A program made the position numbers and the translations under genes. This document shows positions 10,691-24,489 of a stretch of DNA of 64,000 nucleotides, piece after piece; position 1 is the first letter of the stretch, and every line of letters starts with the position of its first letter. Under the pieces are notes generated by a model. That model did no database searches. It worked only from the letters and a program-made list of their open reading frames with translations, and was not told where the DNA came from. Source of the stretch: Chamaea fasciata (lineage: Eukaryota > Chordata > Aves > Passeriformes > Sylviidae); the NCBI GenBank assembly GCA_029207755.1, contig JARCOQ010000006.1, positions 16,900,890 through 16,964,889 on the forward strand, in the 5' to 3' direction.

Positions 10691-13600
10691 CTGTGTTGAA
10701 GATGCCTGTGTGCCTTACAAATTTCTGAACTCTTCTGGTCTCTGAAAGGAAAACTCCTTAGATAGCTGGTAGAGGTGAAGAGATACTGAAACCATAAGTC
10801 TGTATCTCTTCTTTAGAAGTGGACTGAAGAGGCCGGTGCAAATGGTTCTGAGCTGAAGTCCTTGACCTTTTTAATCCTTTGACATCTCCAATTGCTTTAT
10901 AGAATTTTAACTAGCAGTGTTACTTCAAAATAAGGAGCTGAAAATAACTGAAGCCTAAAGAACTGAAATACTGGTTTTCTAAAGCCATAAGCATGAACCA
11001 ACAACACCATGTATTGCTGTTCCTCCACCCAAAAAAACCCCTCAAATAAAGCTGTACCAGTTCTGACACTGTTTCCTAAGTCTTTAAATTTCACCACATT
11101 AATAACAGTAATTGCTACCTAAGGAAGAGTTCCCGAAAGATTTTTGACTAGTTTTGCCAAGATTTTTTTTTTTTTTTTTGACAATCAGTGCCGTATTTTG
11201 ATAGCATTGGACCTAAATCTGTCTCCCAATATTTCTCTGGTCAGCAGAAAAGACTGACTTGGTCAACAGAAAAGACTGACGAAGACTAAAGTCGTTTTTT
11301 TTCCCGAAATCAGGAGAGCAGATCAGAGAAAAGGGGGCAGGAAAGTTAGAATAGAAAATTGTAATAAAACCACCATGGCACTTTTGCAAAATATAGTAAA
11401 ATAATATGAAGGACAGAAGGACAATCTCAACTTTCATATATTGGTAATATACCTTTTTATCTTTTTGTAATTGACGGGACACACTAAGGTCCTCATTCAG
11501 AGCCAGTCTCTTTGCGCTGAGGTAAAAAAAAACTTTCTATTACTTTCCCCAATAATTCATAATCCATAGAGCTGAACTAAAACCCACTGAAAAAAAGATC
11601 CTCTTAATGTCAGAAGGGTCTGCATCAGTTTCTGGTAATTCTGACTTTAGAACCAGGTACTTAGACAAAACACAATTTAAGTACAATGGAGAAGGAACAA
11701 AACACGTGCATACATAACAAAAGTTCATTTCAAACATTGGGAAAAACAAACGGAAGAAAAACGTAAAAGTTCTTTGTTAACTGGATTTTCAAATTGTTTC
11801 ACCAAGTTCAGCTCCTGGGCTCCTAGAATAACTTAAAATACAAAATAACTTTGTTTTGAACTGCTTGGCAAGAATGAAATTACTAGGGAGGAAACACATG
11901 CAGTTTTTGTAGAAGACTGTCAACAGGTGCAGTCAAGTTTAAAAACGAAATGGAAACATTTCCCTGAATGTACAAAGCATACTATAGTGAAATCAGGACA
12001 AATTAATTGGTAATAATAAAACTTCTTTTCCTGTGAGGATTTCTACACAAAGCTACAGGAAAAATCTTAAAAATCTTAGTCACCATGGCAAGAAAGCAGT
12101 GCAAAACCAAAAATGTATGAAATTAATTTCTGTTCAATCCAAAAATGAAATTCCACATGCCTTTTTATAACTTCAATTAGGGTCTCAGTATCACAGGTCT
12201 ATGTCCCAGGTCCAGCTGTTGTCAACTGAAGTGCAATCTAACCATCCTTACAGGAGGGTACACACTGATATAGCTTTAGTCTAACAATACGGAAGAAAAA
12301 AACCCTGCACCAATATTGTAGTTCAGAGCTGCTCATTATTGGCAGGTATGTATCAGTATTGCTTTACTTGTCCCTGTGTAGGAATAGTATTTCACTATTA
12401 AAAAAACCAAACAAAACCAAAAGAGAAATACATTAACAGCAACATGAAAACACATTTTAAAAGAAGTAAAGAAAACCAATGATTGCTTAGGTTGCTGGGA
12501 CAATGTGGATGACTCTTCTTTCTAAAAAGAAAAAAAATACAAACCCCAAAAGCATTGCATGTCTCAGAACTGACCATTGCAATAGACTGGCATAAAATGG
12601 TGAATAACGCTGAATTAGCTAGCACTACAGTTATGTTTTGAGAGAGAAAAAGTTACTAAATACAGATTTTACCTAATAAAAAAATAGAAAAAACATCTCT
12701 TGAAACATGCAAAAAGAAATTAAATGTGGCTGTTGTCATATTAAGTAACAACGGCAAAGACTCAATGCCAATAGCACATATAAAAGTTTGGGTAGAGAAA
12801 GAAAAAAAGCCATCACAAATATTTGATGAGAAGAAACCCATAGGATGACAGTGCATGCCAAATATAAATTTGCTAGTCTGGGAATAAAAAACTCCAGCAG
12901 AAGCTGAAGTGACATATACAGAGCACAAGTTGATTGGCTTCCTGCAGGCAATTTGCCTTGTAAACCTCTTTCATTTGCACACAATCCTCTGACTTCAAAA
13001 AACAAAATTTCCTCCTGAAGCAGCCCTTGCTATTGACTAAAAGCAAATTGATATCTTACAACAAAAATCAACTCAATTAAATGCTTCAACCTAATCAGAA
13101 AGGGTAACCACAGGAAGTTACCCAGGAGCACAGAAAACCTGTACAGAGTTTCAGTGTTGACTCCAGAGGTTTGTAAGAGCTTTTTTTTTTTTCTTTAATA
13201 CAAATACTGAATTCAATAACTGATTTTTTTTTAATCAAAGGATTTTTAACCTTTTTATTTCAAACAATAGTGATATTTACAAGCTAAGCACATGGCAAGC
13301 AATAACAGATGGGCAGAAAAAAAACAGATGGGTGAGCACAAGGTAACAGCAAGATGTTTACGATAGAGCATAATAAACAGCTGCCACAAGTAGGTGACCA
13401 TCATCAGATCTTTTTTCAGTTGCTCCGTGCCTGTCATAAAAGTAAGGGTCCTCTTAAATCACAGTCCCTATCCCTATTGTATTTATTTTAATAGCTCTTC
13501 TGTGCACTTATACTTCTTGACTTGACAGTACTGCACACTGAGGTGTCCCAAGTTCGCCATCATTATTCAAGTGGATGCAGCAGAATGAGAGCCATTCATC

Positions 13601-14852
13601 ACAGAAGTCACTGGAAACCGCAGAAGTAATTCCAAATTATTCATGATGTCCATGAAAATATCAGCTACCACTTTTAGCCACAGCCGGTGAATGGCAACAA
13701 AAATTCTCTTGCACGTCATTTGCCCAAATTTAGTCTTGGATATTAACACAGATCAGAGATGGTTATATGCTAGAAGATGAGCTGGGGAAGCAGAGATGCA
13801 GGCATATGTTCCCATTCTAAGTGATTAGCAGTAACATGCTAGAGAAATTTACTTAGCTTAAAATGGTTATTGTTCTTTGTTGTCTGTCCTGAATGTTATA
13901 GTAACAACAAGGAACAGGAAACCATTTCTTGCTCCATGCATTCCATATTAAAATGGATGTCTACATGGGATGTGGGCATGATCTTGTTCTGTCTTGTAGA
14001 AACAGTAACTTCCACAGAGCCCAGGACAGAGAGTGAAGGGACTGCCAATGTCCTGGTTATGAATACAGACTTACTTACCTTCTTTAATTTTTTATACTCC
14101 TCAGAGCAGAATTAAAACCTTCATATTAGCCCAACTGTTACATATCCAAACTGCATGCAATGTTTTTAAATGTGGAACACAAAATAGTAAGAAACCTTTA
14201 TCCTAGCCTATGCTACTGAAAATTAATAAAGCCTTCCTGCTTTTGTCTATAGTCTTTAATTTCTCCTGAAAGCTTGCAAAGAATAATATCTTCAAACAGC
14301 TCTGTTGCTGTGTTTAAAATAGGACTACAGAGAAATGACTGCTACCTCACACTGTTTGCATAATATCAACAAATTATACACGTGCTCTATTCTGATAGCT
14401 AATACCTGTGTAAAATAAATTACTTTCATTGCTATGATACTCCCAGACTCTACAGGTTTAAACTGAATTTTCAAATATATTTATGTAAACTAATAAAACA
14501 TGTTGGCTTAGCTCCCCAGCATCTTTGACAAGTGTAACAGAAATACTTAAAACATTTATCTCTAGTATTCCTACCTTACCAGAGCTAGCTGCTCTCAGAA
14601 TGCCTTTTTTTAACTACTCAGTGTCCTTGAAGCTTACCCCAAGGATTCATTTTCACACAACACTCTAAGATGATACTGCAGACAGTCAACCAGGACCTAG
14701 AGCTGCCTCAACCTCCCCCACGGTCCACACTTGCCTAATTAAATATTCATCACTCCTGAATGCTGCAGTATCAAACATGAGCAACTTCCCAGCCTGACCT
14801 CCTACAGCCAGCCCGTGGCTTGTGCTGGAGAATAAACAAGACTGGGACTTAC
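10691..14852. other. AT-rich non-coding DNA
   Basis: No gene is recognised. A 22 bp direct tandem duplication lies at 11239-11282 (GGTCAGCAGAAAAGACTGAC and a near copy). Poly-T and poly-A runs lie near 11163-11180 and 13180-13192. No named transposable element is apparent. Confidence 0.45.
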
Positions 14853-14927
14853 CTGCTGAAACATAAAATGGCACAATGTAGTTTTCATGTTGCACATTAA
14901 CTTCTGTGCATCACTGTAAAATTCCCA
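14853..14927 (-). other. Speculative 75 bp minus-strand exon
   Basis: On the minus strand a pyrimidine-leaning tract ending CTCTGGCTTTTGCAG precedes 75 bases that end CAGCAG, followed by the perfect donor GTAAGTCC. One frame is open throughout, starting WEFYSDAQKLMCNMK; the other two have stops. I do not recognise the peptide, and the phase (0/0) does not suit joining to the common KCNIP4 exon as coding sequence. It could be a non-coding upstream exon of a long KCNIP4 isoform, an exon of an lncRNA, or chance. Confidence 0.2.
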
Positions 14928-17908
14928 CTGCAAAAGCCAGAGTACTAACTTTTAATGTTCAATAAATATTGAATACCTCTATGCAAAGTTGCATGGGCAG
15001 TGTTATCAATAAATGTTATGCAGACAACTAAAATATTACCTTCCTTATAATACAGACCCTGTTTTGTACGTATGGTCATACCTTTCAACTTAAAAATATA
15101 TTATTGATGAGTATTCTCAAATTTAAAAAATGATTGAGGCATACTAATATCAAGTATATAAGGTGGGTTTTTATTATTTTTTTTTGGTGGCTTTGGATTC
15201 TTATCTTAGTTCCATTTACAAGAAAGTTGGGGGTTGCCTCCAAGAGAAAAGAGAAAAGTTCTTATAACTCATTTAATTGTATCAGACTGCACATATTTAT
15301 GTCTATACTTAATGGAAGAGAAATCTGAACAGAAAAAAACAGAAGGAATCGTGTTCCTGGTAGAGAAACCATAGCTGTAATGGTCTATAAGTTCCATAAA
15401 TCTTTGAGATTTGATATAACTAAAACATATCCATATAATATCCATACAAAATAAAAAAAGGGTAAAGGTTGTGTTTTGACTCCAAAACCTACATTAACCT
15501 GTTAAAGAGAAAAGTATCAGAAATTTGCTGTAAACCAGACAATACTGGGGCTGCAGCATTAAGACAATAGAATCAGCATAGCACCAAATTGGCCTTGAGA
15601 ATTCTCTAAGTATAATAACTAGTCCAGCTTAGGCCAGTAAGTAAATATGTTCTGAAGAGGCTTGCTTTCACTACATATATGTACTGACACCAATGTATGT
15701 ATATATACTTACCTGAAATATCTACATATATAGTTGAAAAAAGGTTGACTTCATAGCTTCAATAATTATCTGTTGCAACTTACTGCAACTTATATGCCCC
15801 TAGGATTTCCCATAAATGGTCAAAACCTAGATTTCTTTTTCCAAGTCAAGGGCTTCCCCATAGTCTTCAGGCATTTTCTTTCCCCTTTTATGCTAGTTAT
15901 GGCTTGATGCTTTAATCGACCTAAAATTTAAGATTGAAAAGTACCTATCTTTAAGTTTTCGCATCCTTAATCTAGCAAGAACTGCAATGTATTTGAGTGA
16001 ATATACTGCAGCTACTACTTAGAGAAAGGGAGAAGAGAGACAGAAGAGAGATACCACAGTCCAAACATTTCTTCAAAGCCTACATCTTGGCTGAAGCAAT
16101 TTTGCAACAGCTCTCCTTCATCCAAAATTTGATTCTGTTAATTATTAAATATGAAGTACCAGTTTTGAAAGCAAGTTAAATTACCACACTGGTATGTCTA
16201 AGGTCTGTCTTTTTCCTTCTGGCAGGGTCCTGCAGATACTGAGAAGAAAAACAGTTTATCAGCATTCCTGTGGAATCCTTCAGTAATGCCCTTTGGGAAA
16301 CATGACTAGTTACCATTCTACTCCAGAATTTCCAGAACAGTTGTGCTTGTAATAAGGACTCCTAGATCTACTTCCCACATAATACAGCTGATGAGCGGTC
16401 ACACAGCGTATATAAAATTTGACTCTGACATAGAGGAAATTCATTTTAAATAGACTTAGAATTGATCTGATCATATCTAGGGTTTCATAAACATGAGCTG
16501 AACCTTGCTCATGAGTAATAAGAGAGGTTTATAAGCGCTCAAAACTCTACCACACTGAACTAAATAATAAGTTTTCTACTCTGCACTCTTATTTCCATTA
16601 CAGGCAAAAAAAAAAAACATTCCAAAAATGATTTTATTATAATTTCCAGGCAACTGAAAATTCATCTAGGCTTCATGATACAGATTAAGCCTGAAGAAGC
16701 TACCCACTGTGTGCTTCAGGCAGGAAATGGTCATCAGGGATGTGAAACAGAGGGTATCACACCCATTTAGTATTGCTGGACCGGTAAAAGAAAACATCTG
16801 ATTCTGTGTTAGGGTCTTGAAGTTACATACTATATACAGTGGGTAAATTTTGAGGGCCTTATTCAATATCTATTTAGTATCATTTGTTTCCCTGCCTTCT
16901 ACCTCATATTCTTCTGCATCTGTATGGCCATTTCTCTAACAAACACGGCCACAACTACTTGTGGCTTCAGCAAACCTCCCCCATCTGCCCTTTTCATACC
17001 ACTTTCAATCAGTCCCTAGGGACCAGTGATGAAAAGAGGCTGAGTCAAAGTAAATCCTCAAGATTAAAAGCAGGAAAACGGAGCAACCAGGGAATTCAGT
17101 CTCACATATGACCCAAAGGCATCAGTGAAAGACAATTTTTGGCTCTCAGGTGGGAACACTTACTTAGTGGTAGGGCAGGTAGTTGGGACCATGTGCATGA
17201 GACCTCAGGAAACTGTAGAAATTGTGTATGAAATCATTGCAGTCTCCTAATGACAACACTCTAAGATGTGATCAAATAAAAGCCTTAAGCATAAACACAA
17301 ACCATTTTTCAGCTCTTCAGCCTAAGGAACTGAAGCAGTGTGATTGTGAACTCAGCTAGTATAAAGTTACAAGTCAGTGACAATGATAATAACCTGTATA
17401 TGGTCAAGTGAAAAATAACTTCATCAATTGCCCGTGAATAAATATCTGACTCTGAAGCCTAGAACAAGAAGATAAGTAAAAGGCTGGTATCGAGCACAAC
17501 TCCAAACTCTACAGATCAGTACAAAGGATAGTAATTTTAATGTAATACACACATATAACCAACACTGATACTTAGGAATATAAAGATACAGAGGAATACC
17601 CCTGCTTGTATTTCTTATTGTGAGGAGAAAAAATACTGTTAGAAGACAACAACATTGGTACACTAGAAGAATGATGGTAAACTTTATAGGGTCTTATATG
17701 GTGGATATGAATATTACTTCTATTTCAGCCCTGCAGAAATTTCCTAGTTCAAATCAGCTGGTCTGTGCCTCAATATAGACCTTCAGTCACCAAATAGAAA
17801 TCATGCTTTATATTACAGAAATTATGACATCAAACTTTTCCCCATCAGAACAGGACAGCTATCTTTACTGTAGGAAGTGTATTAAAAATGGAAGAGATAA
17901 GCTCTTCA

Positions 17909-17911
<3 letters not shown>
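14928..17911. other. AT-rich non-coding DNA
   Basis: No gene or named repeat recognised. A consensus minus-strand donor (TTTCAG|GTAAGT) sits at 15713/15712 but lacks a convincing acceptor upstream. Confidence 0.4.

Positions 17912-17941
<30 letters not shown>
17912..17941. repeat. Poly-A run of about 30
   Basis: An essentially pure A run of about 30 bases. The sequence to its left shows no polyadenylation signal or recognisable retroposed gene, so I read it as a mononucleotide repeat, not a retrogene tail. Confidence 0.9.
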
Positions 17942-17945
<4 letters not shown>

Positions 17946-20150
17946 TTAGAGTTATCTTATATCCAAAGAACAAGACTGAAGGGAGGGGGAGAAAACTCAC
18001 AAAAACCCCCAACAATCCCTCACAATTTCACAATTTCCAATATACAGCTAACTTGTCAAGCATCTTAATTGCAAAGATGCCCTTAGCAATTTTGTTCAAG
18101 TATTATGGTATGTAATACAGTTTTCATTCCTTTTTATTAGGTAACTCCACTCTCAACCTCAAAGTTCCTTTTGATTTAGTAATCACATTTTATCCCACAT
18201 CATTCTACCTTATCATTATCTCGACTCCTTCATATGATGTCTTCAGAGGTAACTTGGATGGGTCACATTTTAATACCTTACCTCTTTGGTTTTCCACCCA
18301 ATAAAAAAATGAAACAAAAAAAAAAAATTGGAAATACATGGTTAACAGACATGGGTTTTAACATGTTGATTTTTTCTTGAAGGCAAAACATTAATCTGAA
18401 ACCAACCATAGGATTTCCTCACTATTTTAGTAGATACTGCTTTGGTTTCTTTGGAACATTCCGTCTTTCGAGAAAAAACCACCAGGGGGGAAAAAGCCAT
18501 GAGTGGTTTGTGCGACTGCCTTGCAAGTTATCTGTAGAAGTAGAATAGTATCAATACAAGGACATCTTATTTCAAAACACCCTACAGTCTCAGGGAAGAT
18601 TACAATACTGTCTAGGGGAGGATGATATGCAAGCCAAATTTTCTGTGAAAGTCTCTAGTCATTAAGTTATCACACTATGATATTTCATACCCATATGAGC
18701 TGTTGATATTACTGCAATTAGAATATTTTTTTAAATTCTATTTACACTATTAATATTTTAAATAAGGTAAAAATAAATTCATGGCTTTATAAACATATAG
18801 ATCAGGTTAAGCATGTTCCCTCTCTTTTCCATAGCAAGATTTCATGCATAAAATTTTCTTTTACTATGAGAATATGTTTGCAGTTTGCTTTCCTGCCTGT
18901 GACTTTTCATCAAAAGTTGGTCTCAGGGTCATCATTTAGGAGCAATGCTCACTTCTGAACTTGCTCAGCAGTGTGAGAACAATTTCCCAGAACTGCACCC
19001 ATTGTGAACTTGCAGTTCTCACAGGTCACCAAAATGCACGTACTTACCCATGGACAAGAAGTAAATCAATTTTCACTTTAAACCATGCAAGACGTTGCTA
19101 TGATTGAAGTAGCTAAGGTATGTGAATGGACAGTTTTTCTATCAGTCCTTAGTTCTTAAAGGTGAACTACTGGGCTGTGCCCTTCCTCTGCCTCACTCTG
19201 AACCTCCTGTCCTGGTTTTTGGGGTTTTTTTGCAGAATGTGAACTTTCTGAACCACTCCTATCCATTACAACAGAGAACTAATTTACTTCTGTAGACATG
19301 TCCAGACCTCATTTGCTTCTCCAAAAAGAAGTTAAAGAAACCCTATCTTTCCAAGGTCCTTTACTAGGTAATCTAGTGCATAATTATTACCATCCAATAT
19401 TAGGAAAAAAAAAAAAAAAACAACCAAAAAAAACAAACAACAAAAAATAAAAACCCCAAAAAAACCCAAACTGGTCTTCCAGTAGCAGTTGCTTTTCCTT
19501 TTCCAGCAGTGCTTTATTTAAAAAGAAGGTGATCAAATTTTAATGATCTTCTTTTGCTAGCTTAAACCAAGTGCAAAAATTCCTCCTGCCACTTTTCTTG
19601 GGTTTGAAGGGTATCATTTTAAATGGCACAAAGATTTTGGTGGCGAAAATTCAGATATTGAGTTTTTAAAAACAGATTATAAAAGCTGTAAAAAACTGTT
19701 ACAGAAAACAAACACATAAGCAATCAAATCATTAATGCCAAGACATTTTTACAGCAAAAAATATAAGGACCCTTTAGAAAGCAACATTGAACTCTGGTGT
19801 TTTTCTAGCAATTTTATATTCTTCTTTATACAAAACACTTGCTCTAATCTGTACTTAAGGCTGGGGAGGAAGGTCAAAGTCAAGCATCATTATGACTTCT
19901 TGTAAACATGTACAGAATCAGAGAACTCTAATTCTTAAAATGAAGACTTTGAAGAAAAACCTGGACTGCAGGAATAAGCCATATTGAAGAAAAGATAATT
20001 TTTAAAAGAGCTGGGATTGTATGAGTGAGGCTGGTAGAAAAACAACCTTGAAATAATTTGCCTGGAAATATACTTGTGCCCTGAGTATTAGAAAGTGATT
20101 ATCAGGATAATGCTTTAAATTTCAGTTAAATTGAAGTGGATGCCCCCTGC
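17942..20150. other. AT-rich non-coding DNA
   Basis: No gene recognised. A-rich low-complexity sequence with scattered C lies at about 19405-19470. No named transposable element is visible. Confidence 0.4.
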
Positions 20151-20222
20151 AATAATAAAAAATAAAAAATAAAAAATAAAAAATAAAAAAATAAAAAAAA
20201 TAAAAAAAATAAAAATAAAAAA
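20151..20222. repeat. (A5-8)T microsatellite
   Basis: About 70 bases made of A runs of four to eight separated by single T, starting as regular AAAAAT hexamers and lengthening toward the right. The 62-codon minus-strand frame through it is a phenylalanine/leucine-rich artefact. Confidence 0.9.
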
Positions 20223-23200
20223 GACAACTTTTTGCTGAATCTCAGAGACAAAACTAAAGTTGCCCTATAAAATTTTGGCTTTCCAAAACTTTCTTGGCTC
20301 AGACTCCTTGTCAAGACAGATTTTTACTGTCATTCTTGCAACTTGAATGGCCCATTAAACCTGAAAAACTAAAAAGCATATTTCCTGCATTTATGCATAC
20401 ACATACAATAGACAGATTTTTCCTTCTATTTTGATGTTTAAATAGTTTCCCATATTTTAAAATTGTAATAACATGATGCATTAAAAGATTTGACTTCCCA
20501 ATCATTTTGAAGAAGAGACCAAAAATTATCTTCTGCTTTTTGCTTGTTTCTTTTTGATAATTCAGTGGGCAGGTTTAATGGTAGAGTTTAATGGCAGAGT
20601 GATATGCAAAAAGAAATAATAATAAAAAATAAGTTGTTTTAGTAGATCCGTGTAAAGAAGTGGCTTATAGAATAAAAAACACTTGACAAGTTTTTGGGGA
20701 GTTTCATGGTTTGGATTTCTTTCTTCTTTACTTGTAGGGGAACACGCAGTAATACTAGACTGCAGTGAAATCCTACAAACCAGGAAACATGATGTGTAAA
20801 GTTTCTAAATTTGAGGACAAAGTGGCAGAGATTCATGGTTACACTGAGAACAGAAGTGTCAATGAGAAAATCATGGCTGGAACAACCACTTAGCAGAGCT
20901 TCAGAAATGTCCATTTTCTCTGGCAAAGGTTTTAACTGCCATCGCAACACAATTCCACTTCTGGTTGTAAACTGTTAGTCTTTATTGTGCTGTTGAAAAG
21001 ACCATCAGCTCAAACTGAGCTTCTGAAGGTCTGAAGTCCTGTTTGTAGTTGTAATCTTGACTCACAACCACAAACCGCTGCTTGTAATGGCCACTGCCCT
21101 GAGACAGAGAAATAAAATAGTTGCTGATGTCTCATGCAGAAGCTTCTGGGGAAATAAAACAAACAAAATTCCCAGCCTAAGATAAACAACAAAAAAATCC
21201 CTTCTGCTTATGCTGTAACTAGAGAGGATTATTTTCTCCAGGATCCCTACAATTATTAGACCATCAGCTTCACAACCATTTGTACATACAAGTAGAAACT
21301 GAAGGAGTGAGATGCACAGATAGAAATCCTGGCATCTGAATCCAGAAAAGTTAAATTGGAAAAAGAGGGCTGGAAAGGACTTTCTGAGATATCCACTCTC
21401 ATTGGTGACTAAGATGACTTGGACCTCTTAACTCAAACACTTTCTGTGGCTTGTTCAAACGAATTTGCTACTAATGCCATCCTTGCTGCTGAATTTAGGT
21501 AAAGCACTTCCTACCTCTCCCTCTCCCAACCCTTCCCATCACTACTTCCAAGTTGAGCCCTGGAGCTGTAGTGAAAGGGAGACAGGAGGAGATCATCCTT
21601 CTCTGCACTTCTCTCCATTCAGGTTTTGATTCAAAGTCCGTGACCAGAAGTGAAAGCACCTAGATCTGCACCAAACAAAAATAGTACTTTATCAATGCTA
21701 TAGGCCTGTATTTTGCTATGTGAGACAACTGCATCAGCTTTTCTTCCCCCTCCCACCCTTTTCAAGAGGGCTTTAACTTAGATAAAATTGCACATTAAGA
21801 GAACAAATGACTCTGTAAGAGAACAGATAGTGTTTCCCATTACATGGCAGTATGGTCACAAGCTACTGCAGCAGAGTATCAGAACTGACAGTATACCAGG
21901 AGTGACCCCACGATTACTTCCCAAGCACGTTATGTAAGTGATTCTGCCAGCTTCAAAAGAACAGATTGGAAGTTCAGGGAAAACATCATTTGTTGAAATT
22001 GTATAAAAATAGATACACAATAATTACTTAGAGGTTTTAATTTACCTTTCTAGATAATCAAAGCTGGAGATGGGGAGAACCAAACAACAAAAAACTCAGC
22101 AGGACTTACAAACTGTGACCAATCCAGAAATGAAATTTCAAGTCTTAGGAGACTGCCATAAAGACACAGAAGTGCTCATTTCAACCTAGACTAGTCATAG
22201 CATTTAAAAATTGGGTGCAAAGAAGATTAAGAAAAACATTAAACAAGAAAAGAGAGGATTGCTTTGAAAGAAACACTCATCTTAATTCTTATTGTGTTTT
22301 ATCTTATTCAGTCCAGCCTGTGGAGAAGGAAGGACACCCATGCTGTTTCTAAGTGCAATTCATTTTTCTAACCTGCAATAAATACAATTTCATTTCAGCA
22401 TGTAGTTTAAAAAATCATATGTGTATTTCCAAAACTGAGAATTTGAAAACTAAGCAAGAATGGTAATGTGTAAGCTTGGTGAAATTACATTTCAGTCTGT
22501 GATAAAAGTAATGAGTAGCCAAAAGATGGCAACTGGAGATACAATGGACCCAGACTCCTAAGTCTCAGAACACAATGTTAAAAGAAACAGCTGATCGAAA
22601 GAGAAGACAAGAGATAAATATTCATTCAATAATTAGCTTAATATTGTAGGTCCAACACTTTTTTTCCAGAGCATTCTAAGTTAGAATCCTGAGATTTCTT
22701 TTTAATGAATGTGTCATAGTTCACAATTTATATTAGCTCAGCTAGATCATCTATTCCCTCAGGATCCTATTCCTACTGAGAACAACAGATGCCTTCAGTA
22801 TTCAACCCTGTTCTTTTATGTTTGTCTCTCATAGTGCAAATATTCTCACTTTTTAGGGAAAATATATAAAGCCAGAAAATGAAATTATGTCCCAAGAGAC
22901 ATTTTGAGTATTAAGCTCAGAAAGAAATATTAGAATAAAATATTTAACAAATGAAGGGAAAATTCCAATTTGGTAGAGCCACAGGGACTTGCTACCTGTT
23001 CTTGATGTTACTGTTACCCAGAGTTGCTACATGATATAAAAAAACCTGTGAGTTGATAACCTACGAAAGCATTCTGGTTTTGGTCACTGTGAGTAAAAAC
23101 CAGTATCAACAGGTTCTTGAGAAACATCAAAGTACTTCATTCTGATATAACAATCCCCTTTAAAATTTCCATAATTTTTTGTTCACACTGCATTTTTATT

Positions 23201-24489
23201 CATCATTCCATCTGAGTTTGATATTACTTTCTACCTCTGTAAGACATCACAAAAGAAATTTACTGAGTTACTGAAATTTACTGGCATTCTGATTCATCCC
23301 ATCTACTCACCATCTGTCCACTTATCACCAATTTAATCTCCTACTCCAGCACTTCTTCAGTATTGCAGACTTCCCTCAGTTTCTCTGAACGCTCTCCAGC
23401 ATACTGAATCTTGATTTTCAGTTCTCACCATGTAAGCATTTTATCGTCTCTCCATAAGAAATACTCCCGGCCTTTTCAGAACATTTTGTTCACAGATAAC
23501 ATGTATCTTGTTGCATTCTATTACTCTTTGATGTATGCATAGGGGGTTTTTTTGGTAGCAGCCAAAAATTTGTTGGTAATTTGATAATCTGCTTTGATCA
23601 ATTGTTTAAAACACTAAAGAATACATATGATTTGTTGAGTAAAACAATGCCATGAGCTTAAGAGCATGGGCACAGTTGACAGATTACTCTCCCTGTATAT
23701 TCCTATATGTACAATATCTATGTAGACCCCTTCAGCACATGGATGGAGGAAGCAGAAGGGTGTGCCTTCTGGATATAAATTCCATGAGGACAGAGAACGA
23801 TCAAAATCCCTGTTCACGCACTGATTAGAGATCTAAACCAAGATTGGAAAGGGAAGCTCACAGGGAAACAGTGTTTCAGTTCCTTCATATCCATCCAGGA
23901 ATTTATTAATACAAGAAGAACCAAAGTAACTTAAAACAAATATGACCTTCCAGAAACCTTAATATGCATCAGACCTCAAAGATCATTTCTTGAATCAGCA
24001 TAGGTATTTATGCATTATCAGTACTCTCGGCAAACTTCTTTCCCTTTGGGGAATTTTCTGATAGAAATATTAAGTTCAGAGATAATTTCTACCTCCATCC
24101 ATGCTTTGACATTTACAACACTTTAGAAATGCATTTCCTCTTCAAGAATATTTTCGTCTATTAAAGAATATTTATGAGTGCTGCTTCAAAGAAAACCACT
24201 GGAACGAGAATTCAATAAAAAAAAGAGAAAAGAATGAAGATTTGCATTTGCAACTCTTTATACACTAACTCCTAGCAAGACAAAAAGTGACACCAAAAAT
24301 GTAAACCTAAAAACTTAGGTTAAAAAAGGTACTAGTGCACAAATTATATTCTCTTATCTGTTCAGTGCTTCTGCTTCAGTGCTCCATACAGAAGTACACT
24401 AGAGAACACACAAAAAGCTTAAGATGGTACTACAATTTAAGTGGAAGGAAAGTAACCTACAAAGCAACTAAACTAAAGACAACTGAAGG
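20223..24489. other. Non-coding DNA, nothing recognised
   Basis: No gene recognised. A short tandem duplication (TTTAATGGYAGAG twice) lies at about 20574-20600. Bases 21360-21400 read like the GGCTGGAAAGGAC start of a CR1 copy, but the match does not continue, so I do not annotate one. Confidence 0.4.

Noticed and set aside
10450..10728. Four overlapping frames of 67-84 codons around the A/C tract
   Set aside because: They reflect extreme base bias (Gly/Phe/Val on one strand, Lys/Pro/Asn on the other), not coding selection.
17888..17945. Poly-A run as a possible processed-gene tail
   Set aside because: No upstream gene similarity, no AATAAA at the right distance and no clear flanking duplication.
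21355..21480. Possible CR1 start (GGCTGGAAAGGACTTTCTGAG)
   Set aside because: Similarity lasts about 25 bases and no octamer tail or further CR1 landmarks follow.
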